This document shows positions 38,601 to 53,000 of a stretch of DNA of 64,000 bases, piece after piece. The translations under genes were made by a program, and so were the position numbers. The stretch covers positions 105,663,054-105,727,053 of the forward strand of contig CM041083.1 in assembly GCA_023079485.1 (NCBI GenBank). Reading direction: 5' to 3'. How positions within the stretch are numbered: the first letter of the stretch is position 1; each line of letters opens with the position of its first letter. The notes beneath the pieces were generated by a model that was not told where the DNA came from, did not search any database, and was given only the letters and a program-made list of their open reading frames with translations. The stretch is from Archilochus colubris. Taxonomy: Eukaryota > Chordata > Aves > Apodiformes > Trochilidae.

Positions 38601-41600
38601 ATGACATTATTGTTAACTATTGTCATCAAAAAAGATAACTGATGCAAAGATGAAGATGTAGTGCTGTTTCCTTACCAGTAAGTAGACTAATAATCACCAC
38701 AGATAAGTATAAAAAAACCCAAAGCATTAGCCCTTCCCTAAGGGTTAAAGCAAAATAGATCTCTAGTTTCTCTAATAATGTTGGAACCACATAGTTCAAG
38801 AATAAAAATGCTTGTTTTCAGTACTGCCATTGTATTATTGCTGTTTTAAATACATAAATCCTTCAGTGTCTCACTTGTGGGGATGTTTTATTTGTCTTTT
38901 AAATTCATAATCTGGAAGATTAATAATCAGATTGCTTTTTAAAACTCATCAGCTGTAACATCTGGATAATCACCACAAACGAGAAAGCAATAATAAGTTT
39001 TCCCACCTCCCATTTTTTGTTTTACTGAGATGTAATAAGGAAACATGTCACTGTGAAACATGTCACACTCCCCAGGCACACAGGAGAAGAAAAATCTGTA
39101 TTTGGTTACTGAGTCTGGCACTCTACTGCAGGAAGTCTCACTGAACACAAATGATGTCCTCTAAGGACAGGAAACCTTATTTCTAACTCACTAACAAAGA
39201 AACAAGCATGATGGCTGTCAACCCGTATTTAAGACTATTTAATTCAAAACATGCAGTGAAAGCAGAAATAGTATTTATTTTATTTCACTTGATGCAATGG
39301 CTAAGGACTCTGAGCAGAAAACGTTGACCCCTCATCAGGAATTTGACCACAGTACTGTAGATCACAAGCTCTACACAAGCTATTCATGATACAAATGCTA
39401 AATAGTGGCAATGCATAGCATACTATTTCTCATCGGATTCTCCTCACAGATTGATTTGCAGGCATTAAAAATTGCTTATGACCTACACTGACAAAACAGT
39501 TGCCCCAAGCTGCTACATGGCCTCTCCTCCCAAGTTTTTTCTCTAACTAACATGAGCTAGCGTAACATGGAATACCAACCATTAACACAAGCATTGTTAC
39601 AACCGTAAGGAGGGCTGGAGTTGATCTGGGGCAACAAAGAGTATCATCCGGAAGAATGCACACTTCCAGATCTACTTCTATCTTCTTTTATTACATAAAG
39701 GCAGAAAATAAACTTAGCAGTCATGGACTACTAATATTTCAGACAAACTGTAAGAATAATCACACGATGCACTTCATTTACTCTACGTGCAGATCACACA
39801 GCCTTTAGCAGAGACCTCAAGTAGATGGCCTCTTGGTCTCTCTACTTACTTCTGAAGAGACCCACTGTCTAAGGGGAGGGCTCTGTACCTTCTGGGGGTA
39901 TCTGAAAAGCATTATTTACCACCCTTAAAAATATATATACATTTTTACATTAAAATCCTGTTATTTTCAGAAGCGAAAAGCAGAGAAAGTAATTCACCAC
40001 GACAGAGACATCATGCAAGTGCTTTAAATCACAACCACATAAGTTTTTTAAGAGTGGTGTCAAATCACACTAAAAATACTTCCTCCATTTCAGAAGTACA
40101 GCAATGGGTGAATCACAGGCTCCCAAGAGAATTAAGTATTGGTAAATTATCACATAAGGATTTTTCCTCCCACTGTCATCTTCCCTCCTCTTGACCTTGG
40201 CAAACATCTGATCACCTTCTTGATACCAAATGTGAACTACTGTGAGAATTTTAGTTCCTTTACAACAATTCCTCAACCTTTAAGAGGAAAAAAAAAGGCA
40301 TGGTTTTCACCAGCTGTGTCCTTATGCATTCAAAGTGAACTGGATTCCATATCCTGTCTTTCACCATCTCAGTCTTCAGAGTATGTTCATCTGACAAGTT
40401 TAGTGATTCGCCCTTCTTCCCACACTGTATAGCAGAATAAATTAAATGCAGGGTTTTTTTTTAAGTGTCTATCAGTTCTTAGCCTTTTTAAACAAGTCAG
40501 GGGGTTTCTGATGTTTGCAAGGTTTCAGGGTAGTCATGTCATCAAACTTTTTTGGTTTGTTTTCACAGGACTTGATTAACTCTCTTATTCACATAGATAT
40601 TACATGATGTCTCCAGCTCAGGCAACTTTCTTATATTTGAAGATACAAGCTGCTCAAACATGCATCATTCAATTCCAGATTAAAAACTTTATTAAAACCT
40701 GGTAAAAGCAATTAATCTGAATAAATAAGACACTATAAATCCACTTTCACAATCCCACAACAGATGCATATGTAAACATACAGCAACATTTAAAGAGCTA
40801 AAAAGCTGTTTGATATCCTGCACTAGGGCTTGCATGAAATAACACGGTAAGAGCAGAAATACGAAGATGTTTTCAGAGGAAGCTACGAGGGAGGGATAAA
40901 ATCACCACTAAGTCTCTTTTCTAGTTTCAGGCCCTTTCAGATCCAGTACTAGCAAAGTGCTTCTCCATCAAGGGAAACAGAAGCAGCTTTAATAAGATGT
41001 GCAAACAACCTCCAAACCACTAAAAAAGTCACCACTGCCATTGAAGAGGAGACTGAATTAAAAACCTGCAGGAGTTTAGACTATACCCTCTGTGACTGTG
41101 TGTTGCAAAAGTACGCTGAAAATCTGGATCAGAGCTGTAACTGGTGGACAGACCTAGAAATGTTCTTATGGTAACATTTTCCAAAAGGATACCTTTCCTA
41201 CTCCACAACAACATTGTGTTTTACCAGAAAAATGAAGTAGTATTTTTTAAAATTTGAGATAGCAGCTGGGCAGACAGATTACATTAACTCTCAGATGTTA
41301 TTCCACAGTACAGTAAGTATATTACTCAGCTTTCTACAATTAAGGCAACAAGTTTGTTAAAAATAATCAGTGCCCACGTTGACATCTCTTCACCCAAAAC
41401 ACACCACTGAGAAAGGCAGAAACTTCAACCGGAGTGGTTGAAAAATCTTTTAAAAAACTATTTCTGTAAATCTAGATTTGGGGATAGGGAACTATTTTTA
41501 CTGTGTTATCTGTATATTAAACAGTTTATAAAGTCTGTCAGAAAAAAAAGTTATAATGCAATTTACTATTGCTAAAATTTGATGTGAAGCACACTTGAGA

Positions 41601-41949
41601 GTTAAGAGCACATTATTAGAAAAGCAAACCCTCCAAATCAACTTTGTTTACCAGATAGCTTCTTCAGACCACCATTCAAGAACTCCTTCCCACAGTCTTT
41701 ATTCTATAGAAACCAGTAAATCAGTAAATTGCTAGTAAATCTGCACGGTCCCTTTTGCCACTTAAGTCTTTCACAAATCCCAAGTCTCCAACATAATATA
41801 AAATAACCCAAGCATTCACTTCTGGAAGTGATCAGTGTCACACAGCTGGTTTTTTCATTCTGAACCTGCACGTGTCATTTGTTTTCTGCATTATCATATA
41901 AAAAACATATATATGCATATGGGTTCTGGGTAGACCAAGGAGGCTTCCA
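35643..41949. other. APP: Intron 1 sequence, no gene recognised
   Basis: AT-rich unique sequence with small AAT/ATT trinucleotide runs at about 35705-35724 and (ATT)6 at 36355-36372. No coding exon, RNA gene or further transposon is recognised. Confidence 0.4.
36355..36372 (+). repeat. (ATT)6 microsatellite
   Basis: Six perfect ATT units within AT-rich intron. Confidence 0.85.
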
Positions 41950-42230
41950 AGGACTGTAGCAACAGGACAAGGGGCAATTGCTTTAAATTGAAAGAGGGCA
42001 TATTTAGACTACATATAAGGAAGAAGTCCATTAGTATGAGAGTTGTGAGACACAGGAACAGATTGCTCAGGGAAGCTGTGGATTCTGTATCCCTGGCAGT
42101 GTTCAAGGTCAGGTGGGATGGGGCTTGAAGCAACCTGGTCTAGTGGGATGTGTTCCTGCCCATGGCAGGGGGATTGGAATTATATGATCCTTAAGGTCCC
42201 TTCCAACCCAAACCATTCTGTAATTCTTTA
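41950..42230 (+). mobile_element. CR1 LINE, 5'-truncated
   Basis: Plus-strand CR1 3' blocks appear in order: TAGCAACAGGACAAGGGGCA, TTTAGACTACATATAAGGAA, GGAACAGATTGCTCAGGGAA, GATGTGTTCCTGCCCATGGC, AGGGGGATTGGAATTATATG and CCTTAAGGTCCCTTCCAACC. It ends in two degraded octamers (ATTCTGTA and ATTCTTTA, 42215-42230). The subfamily with the GTTCCTGCCCATGGCAGGG block differs from the copy at 17.1 kb. It is antisense to APP. Confidence 0.93.
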
Positions 42231-44853
42231 AAGGACAGGTAAGAAGGTCTTTCTCCCTCTTCTCATAGGACAATTTACAATGGATGGAAAGCACAGCCTT
42301 CTGCCACAACAGAAGACAGAACAGAACAGAATGACTTCTCTTGACATTAGTAAAATGGGACCTGCTGTTACAAAAATACTCCTTATAACAACAGGTCCCA
42401 CTAGAACAAACCGATTCAGGCTCCTCTCAGAGAGCAAATGCAGTAAGATGGGGACAAGACTGAGGGGAACAGAGAAGTCAAAGGGAAGTGGAAAGGACTC
42501 CTGATTTTCTCCCCTTTTTCCTCCTTACCAAGGCAGTTCTGTTGACCCTTGAAAGGTGGGAACTAAGATCAAAGCATCACAGAAAGCATTTGCTACTCGT
42601 TAATTGGAAACACCGCATTCAGTATTTGAAAACATTTATTAAGGACAAATATATTGAGGTAGAGCAAACACAAAGACAGTATCAGTTTAAAGGTCTTCCA
42701 GGCTTCAAGAAATACAAAAACAAATGAAAGACCTAGAGTGAAACAGGCTGTCAAAAGCCAGCTTCAAGAGGTATAATTGGACTCCACAGCAAAAATGGTT
42801 CATTTATGTTGCATTGTTATTTTTTTTTCAAATCAAACTTCAAAATCAAGATACCAGAAAGAAACACAACATTTTCATCAATACTAACAGGTTTCTACAT
42901 TAATATGACTGTCAGAGCTGACATTAATACAATTAACCCAAGTCATTTCCTTCCCAAAGCATATAATTTTCTGAAACTCATGAAGCCATGAAACCAAACC
43001 TAGTTTAAAATTGCCAGTAATTAAACACTTCCTTTAAAGCTTTAAGAAAAAGCCCATCACACAACAGCTCTAGAAAAACTCCCGCAGGAAGGATTTTATT
43101 CAAACTATTAATTTCTTTTCCTGGATCTGCAGTCTCCCTGCACATCTCCCTTAAATGATCTCTAAAAAAGTTACTTTCAATAATGAGCTTGAAGAAACAA
43201 AGGCAATGTTAGTCCTTATAAATATCAGCATATAGGCTGTCTAGAATACCCATCTATGAGCTCTGGGCAGGGAAGAGGGGAGAAAGAAAGTAGACAAAAA
43301 CAAAGAAAAAAGACCACCTTTTATTTTTCCTGCACAGACAAAACTGCTGTAACATACACACTGGTATAGCAATGACAACTCCATCTCACACATCAGCTAA
43401 ATCCCCTGGGGAATGCAGTCCTCCAGCCAGTTTGCCAAGGAAAGGAGTTAAAAAAGTAAAAGGTGGAATTGTTTTCTCACAAACAAAACAAACAGTCATT
43501 TCTGAAGAAATCCACAAGTGAAATGTGAAACCTTCCATGCCCAACTGTACCACAGTGGTGTGGAGCATCCCTTGCTTGCCTAGACTGGAATGATGTTTCC
43601 CCACGAAAGCAGCTGCCACTGAAGCTACAGAAACAGCCAAAATGCTCCTCCCAAGACAGACCACCCCCAAGAAGATTTTCTGTTGACTTCTTGTTTTAAA
43701 GAATGACGTTGACTATACAATCCTAGGAACATCTTGTTTCTTAAATTCAGGACAGTGAAGAACTGGGACACCAACCCAGCCAAGGAGCCTACTCTCATTC
43801 CAACCAGCAGGGTGAAGGGCTGACAACCAATTTTGAGCTACCACACAAACCTACCTGAAGGTTAGGTTTTGTTTTTTGGTTTTTTGTTTTTTTTTTTGGA
43901 AAGTGGGGTAGCGTTTCTGTAATTCTCCATTCATTTTATCACAAACAAATTACCAAAAGCAGAAAATAAACTCATCTGCGGTCACGCAGGCATCAAAACA
44001 CTCAGTGTAAGCTACAGGATGCAAACGTAACAAGATCATGCAGAGCAACATTTGAGCTGGTGGCACCGAGGCAAAATCGATTAAGAGGCATCTGCAAGCC
44101 CCCAGGCTGGCAGTACAGGAGAGAAGAGAGCAGCCACTGCACAGCAGCACTTCCAGAGTATGTGCAAAACCACTCTGTCAGCAAAAACAAGATACAGCAG
44201 TGGCCTAATTAACACCAACTTGCAGCAAAAAATATATGCAGGAGAAAAAAGCAAGTGTGCTTCACACCTTGGAAACATAACCTTGAAATCATTAGGAATT
44301 TGAAAGCTAAAGCCAAACCTAAAGCAACAAAGCAGATGAATACCTGTGCTCCTTTACAACAACCACACCACTCTGCCTGTCCCCATTCCAGGATCCAGCC
44401 AGGGGCTCTCCCCAGGGCTGCTGCAATGCAGTGTGGTGCTGTGTGAGCTCCAGGTGGCATTAACTAAAAAAGCACAGGTGGCACCCTGGCATCAAATTCA
44501 GGCTTACCTGGCCAGCAGCAACCAAATCAAATGAAGCTTGGGTCTATGTCCCAGGAGTTTCCCATCTAAAAATTTCTATTTGCACCAGAATTTTTTTTGG
44601 CAACAATGCTGTGGGTTACCACCTGAGGTTCAATTGTGTTTCAGAAAACACACAAAGTATTCAGAAAACTGGAACGTTTTATGCAATGCTGATTAATATG
44701 TGGACTCTAGGTTTATTGCTATGGAAGAATGTGTGGGCATCAATTACATCAACCAAATTAGTCTAAGGACAGGCTTCAGGACAGTGATAATAAATCTAAC
44801 TGGCTGCAGCATCATCTCTTAACACACTGGTATAAATTTTAAGCACTCATAGT
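42231..44853. other. APP: Intron 1 sequence, no gene recognised
   Basis: AT-rich unique sequence. A plus-strand frame at 42488-42727 ends in a Lys/Tyr/Gln-rich stretch but has no recognisable domain or splice context. A GT-rich tract at about 43863-43902 is the mirror image in composition of the A/C tracts elsewhere. Confidence 0.4.
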
Positions 44854-47310
44854 CTCAGAATAACAGAATTCTGCAGGCTGGAAAAGATGACCAAGTCCAA
44901 CTACTAACATAGCACTGCCAAGTCCACCAGTAAACCATGTCCCTAAGCACCACATCTCCATGTCTTTTAAATACCTCCAGGGATGGTGACTTCACAACTT
45001 CCCTGGGTAGCCTCTTCCACTACCTGACAAACCTTCCAGAGAAGTTTCCCCTCATACCCAACAGTAACACCTGGCACAACTTAAAGCCATTTCCTCTTGT
45101 CCTATTATTACTTGAGCAACCAACCTCCACCTCACTACACCCTCCTTTCAGGTAGTTGTAGGGAGTGCAACTTCTTACCCCAACCTCCTTTTCTCCAAAC
45201 TAAACAATCGCAAATCCCTCAGCCACTCCTTGTAAAATTTATGCTCCAGACCCTTCATGAGCTTCACCGCCCTTCTCTCAACATGCTCCATCAACTCAAT
45301 GTCCTTCTTTTAGTGAGGGGCCCAAAACTGGACACAGGATTTGAGGCCTCAGTAATGATACATTATTCCTGATAGTAGTCAGCTTTCTTGGCCACCTGTA
45401 CACTGTTGGCTCATGTTCAGACAGATGTCAACCAGCATCCTCAGGGCCTTTTCTGCCAGGGAGTTTTCCATCCACTCTTCCCCAGGCCTGTGGTTTTGCA
45501 TAAATTTGTTGTGATCGGAGTGCAGGACCCAGCACTCAGCCTTATTGAACCTCATACACCTGACCTCAGCCCACTGATACAGCTTGTCCAGATCTCTCAA
45601 GCAGATCAACACTCCCACCTGATTTGGTGTCATCTGAAAACTTAATGAGGGTGCACTCGATTGACAAACATATTAAAGAACTGGCCCTAACACTAAGCCC
45701 TGGGGAACACCACCTGTGATGCCATCAGCTGGTATTTAACTCCATTTACCACAGCTTTCTGGACCCAGAAACCCAGATAGCTTTTTTACGCCACAGAGAG
45801 TACACCCATCCCTACCACGAGCAGCCACTTTCTCCAGGAGAATGCATGTGGGAAAATGTGTCAAAGGTTTTACTCAAGACTAAGTAGACAAAATCCAGAG
45901 CTTTTCCCCTCACCCACTAAGTGGATGACCTTGTAACAGAAGGAGATCAGGTTAGTCATAAACCCATCAGGCTTTCATAAACCCATGCATGCTGGACCCA
46001 ATTGCGTTGTTGTCCTGCATGTGCCATGTGATAGCACTCAAGATGATCTGCTCCATAACCTTCATCAGCACCAAGGTCAGACTAACAGGTCTGTAGTCCC
46101 TGGATCCTCCATCTGACCCTTAAGGGCATCACATTGGCTAACCTCCAGTCAATGGCACCTCCCTGGTTAGCCAGGACTGCTGACAGATGATAGAAAGTGG
46201 CTGGATGAGAACTTAGACCAGCTCCCCCAGTAACCCTGGGTGGGTCCTATCCAGCCCCATTGACATATGTATGTCTGAGTGGTGACCTGCTGGTCACCAA
46301 CCATTGCCTCTTGGATTATGGGGTCTTTATTCTGATCCCTGCCCGTCTTCAAGCTCAGCAGGCTTATACCCAGAGACCAACTGGTCTTACTACTGAGGAC
46401 AGAGGCAAAGAAGGCATCAAGCACCCCAGCCTTCATCCTCTGTCACTAGTGTTCCCCTTGCATCCAGTAATGGATGGAGAATGTCTTTAGCTCTCCTTTT
46501 GCTGCTAATACATTAGTAGAAACGTAATTTTCTTTTACCACAACAGCCAAATTAAAATTTAGTTGCCCTTTGGCCCTTCTAATTTTCTCCCTGCATAACC
46601 TCACAAGATCCCTGTAGTCTTGAGCTGCCTGCCTTTTCTTTCAAAGGCCATAGAATCTCCTTTTTTCACCTGAGTCACTGATTATAGCACTCCAGCTGTG
46701 TGAGTCATCCCACCATGTTGCTATGATGGTAACTATATTGTAGCTTTCCAGCTGCACAATGGCTTCCAGCTCCTCCTGCTCCAGCTTTTTGAGGGCTGAA
46801 GTTCTAACTCCCACCTAACCATTCTCAGGAGTTTTTGGGGTTTCTAACCCACCAATAACCCTTGTGTCTGTGCTATCACAGCGGCTCTCCATTCCCTGTC
46901 TCCACTGAAATGCCAGACAAAAGGACCTCGCTAGCACAGCATCCTTCAAATGCCGGAGCGTCACCCCCAGGATTATCTCTAGTAGGCCCTTCCCCCTTCA
47001 AATCTAGTTTAAAGCTCTTTAAATGTGCCCTGCTAATTCCTGTACAAAGATCCTTAAGATCCTTTTCCTCTTTTAACACAGGTGTATCCCATCTGTTGTC
47101 AGGAGGCCTGGTGTTGTGAAAACCAACCCATGATCAAAAACACACAAAAAAACCCCAAAAAAGAACCAACAAAATTCTGCTGGTGACACCAGGATCAAAG
47201 CCAGGTATTGATCTGGTAGCTCTTCCCTGTCTGCTATGCCCAGCATGAACTTGGCACTACTGTCTGGGAGCTGCTGTCCTTGGCGACTGAGGCAATCACA
47301 AAAAATGATC
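44854..47310 (-). mobile_element. CR1 LINE, ~2.45 kb, decayed ORF2 with EN and RT remnants
   Basis: The element is read right to left. A leader-like segment (47310-46800) precedes an endonuclease start: at about 46690-46790 the minus strand reads QEELEAIVQLESYN and ATWWDDSHSWS, the N-terminal part of the CR1 endonuclease. The rest of that domain is missing, and reverse transcriptase follows almost at once. RT landmarks are DAFFASVLSSKT (~46400), YLVLSKTFD (~45860-45890), GVPQGLVLGP (~45685-45712), FSDDTKSGG (~45620-45640), MRFNKAECWVLHS (~45540) and MSQQCTGG (~45400). The first RT aspartate (normally YLDFSKAFD) is valine, and frameshifts and stops break the frame, so it cannot be active. The 3' end has degraded ATTCTGTT/ATTCTGAG octamers. 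Confidence 0.93.
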
Positions 47311-50011
47311 CTCTAACACCAAGGGAACAGATTTAAAACCACCCAGTCCCTCACATTTACTTTAGGTTAACATCTCACCTGAACATTTTCCCAATCTTTA
47401 TTACCCAAGTGCAGGGGAGTGAAGATGCATAATGCTAATGTTCTCGGGCATTTCTGTGGGAACTATTAGTAGGCATGTATGAAAATTCACAGTACAGGAA
47501 ACAAGAAACCTCTTTCCCCTCTTGTCCAAATGCAACACTGACTACTGCCCTAAAAATGACTAACTAGAAACAGCTACATCAGTTTTTTCTATAACTACGA
47601 CATTGAAAGCAAAGTCAGTGACAAAAGAAATTCTGATTTTGGATGCTTTTTTTATTACTACTCCTGACTTCTATAAACATGATTCTGTAATTCCAGCATT
47701 TTTCTTTTAACCCAACAGTACAGAAATTGTAAGGATACAGGAACTATAGCAGATGTTCTTCCAAGACAGATGATCCATAAACACCAGGCAGCCATATAAA
47801 ACACCACCCATCTCTAGGAACAGAATAATTTTGAGTGCTTCACACAGAAAGCTTCGAACCACTGCTAGCACTTCTCATTTACAGTCATTTAATTTCTGAT
47901 ATGGCAGAAGAATAAAATTACTTGTAATGCCTACTCTACAAATGTTGACTACTCAAACTGCAAGACTTAAACCATCTTGAGTTCTTCCTGTTGTGCATCT
48001 ACTGCACTCCACAGAACCCCAAAACTCTCAAGTTTATGAACAGCATTTAACCTGATATGTAACAACATTACGTTCATTTTCAGGGCAGTTTTCTCCCATT
48101 GCAGGATGAACCTGACACATTAGAAGTGCAGAAAAAACTCCCAGGCTGGCAAGACCCTCCCTTGCTTTCAAAGCTGACATGCTTATTCCACACCCCCAGA
48201 ACTAGCCAGCTGTGGTGTCTACCATGCTGGAGTGCTTCCATCTGATGCTTTTCTCTCTTTCAAAGGCAGAGATCTCTGAAACATCAACTGCACACCAGAC
48301 AGGCTGGAACTACCCCAGACCCATCCACTCTGCTCTGCCACCAGGCCTCTTTCCATCAGAGCATGTGACTGACGCTATTTGACTCAACTGATGTCATCAT
48401 CATAAAACACAGAGCAATACCCTCAATAAACCACAAGCTCTGAAACTGCAAGCACAGACTCTCATGTGACACATTAAGACCTAAAATGAACTATAAATAG
48501 AAGTTTTTTGATGTCAGGGTGTGTGCCAAGATTCCAGTGTATTTAGATTTAGGAGTACAGCTATCAAGTCAAACATTTCCTCTATGACATCAAATTTCAG
48601 ATTTTTTTCTGCATCCTGAATCAAAAACAACCTCAGTATTGGTGTCATTAGGCTATTCAGATCTAATTGGAGCAGGTGGACAGTAGCACAAACTTACATA
48701 TAAACCAATCATGACCACTGCACAATCTCTTCATCCCTTCAATAATGCATTAGCACCTATCAATATTCAACTTTAATAACTTCACACTATTCATACAACA
48801 GTGACTACATGAACCCAAGTTTGCAAAATTCCTGATCCCATGAATTTAGAGACCAAAGATCACCCTCAAGAGAAACAACTTTAGCCCCAGACCAGTAGTC
48901 AAGCTTTTAGTGTTGAGAGTTACACATCTCCAACACAGGCAGAACATTTGACTTTTCATCTCATCCTCATTCAAGAATGTGAAAACATTTACCTTTTGTT
49001 AGCCACCTCCATGCATTTCCCCTCTGCTGCCAACCTAACACACTGGAACAGCAAGTTGGCAAGCAAACATCTGAAAACCATGAGTAAAAGTAACGCTTTG
49101 GTAAGAATACCACTGCATCCATTAGGGTTTATTACACTTCTGAACACGTTGCTTCCTTTCTGCAAGAAAGATGCCTGCCACTCAGATGCAAACTGCCATA
49201 TCCAGCTGTTCCTCTTCATACTCGCACAGCTCCAATCTTTTTTCATTTCTTAGGGCCCTGACATGCAGCAGTCCAGCCTAGCAGCATCTCTGTCAGACTG
49301 ATTTATTTGCAATTACAGGTAAGACAGAACATTTCTCCCAGCAATAACAATGACTGAGCAAGACATGATGGAAATCAGTGCTACAGTGGCTGGAGGCATG
49401 TTCATGCTATACACATTCACAGCTTCTTTAAGCATTCAGCTTCAAGATAGGGAAAATGCACAGTCAACACAGTGCATCCTTCAATTACACTCAGCCATTT
49501 ATTCCATCTGCAAGACTAGATATGTGACTGCACGCACTTAATTTCACTGTTTCAAGTATCTACCATTGGTACACCTGATACATAATTAGCAGAAAAACAG
49601 TATGAAGAGAGAGATCTCACATAATTCACATTTGTACCTTATTCCCAGCATACTAAAAAGGAAAGCTCTCTAGGTGATTAGGAGAAAATTGATTTATTTA
49701 CCACTGAAACATCAATTTGGACTATCACCTAGATGACCATAACTGATGATGGTTTACTCTTCTTGCACTGGGTACCTTGATCATTTTTGCACTTCTAACC
49801 ATCATGCTGGAAAATACCTACAGCAGTTGCTGAGGGAAAACACAATTCTGTCCAAACCTCTCCTTTCAAGACCTTTGATTGTAAATCTTTACGCAACACT
49901 ACAAAACACTTCCATAAAGGGGCATGAGCAAGTTGCAAGTTACTCATCAAAAGTTTTGGAAATTGAAGAAACTATGATAGCAATATTCCTTCTTATTTTT
50001 ATGTATTAAGC

Positions 50012-50018
<7 letters not shown>
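47311..50018. other. APP: Intron 1 sequence, nothing recognised
   Basis: AT-rich unique sequence. Open frames at 48948-49253 (+), 48989-49246 (-) and 49746-50009 (+, ending just before the A53 tract) show no recognisable motif. Confidence 0.4.

Positions 50019-50071
<53 letters not shown>
50019..50071 (+). repeat. Uninterrupted A53 homopolymer
   Basis: Fifty-three consecutive adenines, the longest homopolymer in the window; the APP transcript would carry U53. CR1 elements do not end in poly-A, and I see no AATAAA signal, recognisable cDNA or target duplication beside it. It is better explained as an expanded homopolymer than as the tail of a processed pseudogene. Confidence 0.9.
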
Positions 50072-50074
<3 letters not shown>

Positions 50075-53000
50075 GAAAACTCTTAACGGTTTGTTAACTT
50101 AAGAAAAACACAGTAATAGATAAGTAGCATTCTAATTAGTTTGCTAAAAATTCTGAAAAATACATGATAGTAGAGCATTACCATCAACTTGTCAGCAAGC
50201 CACTTGAGTATCTGACCATAAAGTAATTTATTCATGAAGAGGCAATTTTAATAAAAGATAATTAAGAACTACTTCAGCTAAAATATAACATCTGAGCTGT
50301 GCTGCTAAATCTACTCATGTTGTTCTTAGGAAGAATTAAAAGACAAAAGCTGAAAAATAATTCAGGTGCTCAGTGAAGAAGATGCAGCAGCATAGTATTA
50401 GACAGTTAAGTCATTTATCAGCATCACTCTTTTCAGCAAAAGAGAATGAAAATATAGAAAAAAGCATTTACAGATCTAATTATAAAAGGGCATGGTGAGT
50501 TCTATTTATACTGGCCAGCTGAGTAATATTTGCATTTTCTAGAGATGCCTTTTTTTGGGGGGTTTCCCACTGAGACTTGGAGCACTGAATTCTACACACA
50601 TGAACTCACTTCGATGACTGTCTGATGCCATGGAGCTGACATTATATTTCCTTGTGAAGACATAAATTATCAGAGGAAAAAGAAGTCTTATCTCAGTCAT
50701 ATTAAACTACTGAACTCCACCTTTGATTTTATTGCTCCAGAGGTGAACCTCAGGATAATATTAGCAGGTTGAATTTTATGTACTATTTACTAAAGGGTGG
50801 AGAGGAAGGGATGGGTAAGATAACCCCAAGCTTATGTTTTCCGCTCAAGCAAGCCTATACAAATTCAGAGATACTAATGAGTCTAATGAGTCCTGTTCAT
50901 CTGACTCTCTTCAGTTAGGCACTCTACAGCTAGCCACAATTAGCATTAGTTATCTTTAGTATGCATACATGTCAACAACAGCCTGCAGTGCCATTTCAGA
51001 CTGTTAGCATTTAATCTACAATAGGCTTTATATTTCCACACTACGGTCATTACCCCTTTTACCAAGGGTCTTCTTATTTTCATATCTATGAAGCTTTTAA
51101 CATCTTCACCAAATATGCAAAAACACAGGAGCTGTCTTGGCAAAAAGAAAATAAAAACCCAAAAGACAACCAACCAACCCCCCAAAAACCCAAACAAACA
51201 AAAAAAAGCCCAACAATAGTAAGAAAACTTAGGCTAGTTTTTATATTGTAAAGTAGCAATAATTTCTTGGAATTTCATTAAAGATTCCAAATAGGCAACA
51301 CTTTGAAAAAACAACCAGACACCCTGGTGTGCAGGTTAGGCAACAAGCATAGCCAGTTTTTGCCTACATCCAAACGTAACATAAAATACACATCAAAAAA
51401 TTATTACAGCATCCACTTCACAGCCAAAGAGAAAGAAGCTGCTACCTCAAGAGGCAAAAAACTATTTCTTGCTCTGCTCCTTTAAACGATGAACAAAACA
51501 ACAAACCCCTTGGGGCTTAGGAAGAGATGCTTGGGGAGCCTGGGTCCCAGCCACATGCCTGCTCAGCACATTTCCTCAGTGCTGATCCATTTGCAACAGC
51601 GGATGTGACCATGCCCTGGGAAGAATGTGCATGTAGATTACACGAAGGAGTCACTAAGTGCTTTGTAAAAGATAGGCTGATTAAAGCAATTCATTTCTCA
51701 AATGGCCACATACCATTTTTTGCCCCCATGAAAAGAGGACAGGTGCAGAAAACCATTATTTTCAAGCTGAACTTTTCGCAAACTATTTAAAACCATAACC
51801 CCCACTCCTCCGTTTGAAGCCTTAAGAGAAAGACAGTGCTGTGTAACTGCAGCTTCTGACATGGACACAGCAGCCCTGGTGCCTTTATTAGACAGGAAAC
51901 ACTGGAAGACAGGAGAGGCACCAACTCCCTCCATTACACCGACCAGACACAAGGACATTTCCAAAGTCAATACTCACATTTTCCTTTTCAGCCCACACTG
52001 CTACAATTCTGACTACGGTTCAGTGACTACCGTTCAGCTTGTCTACCTTAGACAAACCCTGTGCTGCAACAACCTGTCATGGCTTGAAGACGTTGTCCCT
52101 CCTGTGACCTCTGCAGCTACCACTACATTAGATAGAGAGAACCTGCAGTTCTCTTAGTGCATTTCACTTCCGATCATATCTAGACCTATTATGCGGCCTG
52201 GGCATCCTTGAGAGGCCAGCACGTTTCAGGTATGTTCCTGGAGAAAATCATTTGGGTGCCACCGTGGAAGCAGACAGTCCATGCATCCCAAGGCAAACCT
52301 GCAGCCCAGCCCTGCATGCCCATCAACACCTCCTCATGCATACTTGTGATTTGAACAAATGCTGATACAGGTACGGCATAAATCTACCAACTAGTCAAAA
52401 GAGAATACCAAGACCATCACACTCATTGAGTGTCTTGGAAAGTCCTGCACCAACACACTCCATACCACAACACAGATCTACTCCACCCTCTAACATTCAC
52501 TGTGATGACATTTTCCTTTTTGAGGCTTAACACACCTTATCAATGGGGTTTATCAACTGGTAGCAGCACATGCCACATCACCAGACAAGGCTCAGTACAA
52601 TTGCTTCCACCTTCCAAAGGGCTCTAAAAATAGATGCAGGAAATGCATGTCCTAGTCCAAAAGAGTGAAGCTTATGGAGGCTGATCTTTCATCTTTTTTT
52701 GTTTGTTTTTTCTTTTTTATTTTCTTCAAAGTTATTAAAAATAGTCCACAGACCTATCAGACCTACTGGCAGACTGACAAGCACTGCCTTATAGTACAAC
52801 TTATACTGAACTGGTATCTGTTGGGGAAAAAAAGAAGTATCTCCCTCAAAGCCACAGTAACTTCTCACAACCATCAGGAGTGCCTCCCCTCCTAAAGTTG
52901 GGGGCAAAGCTGACAAAGCAGTGTGACTAGTAGAAGAACTCTAGTCCTTTGCCAGAGCCTACTCTTTGGTCCAGCATCACTTCCCCAGGAGAAAGAAATC

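Noticed and set aside
45379..46436. Separate host genes suggested by minus-strand frames
   Set aside because: The peptides (MRFNKAECWVLHS, DAFFASVLSSKT) are fragments of CR1 reverse transcriptase.
49746..50071. Processed pseudogene ending in poly-A
   Set aside because: The 87-codon frame before the A53 run matches nothing recognised. There is no AATAAA and no target duplication visible.
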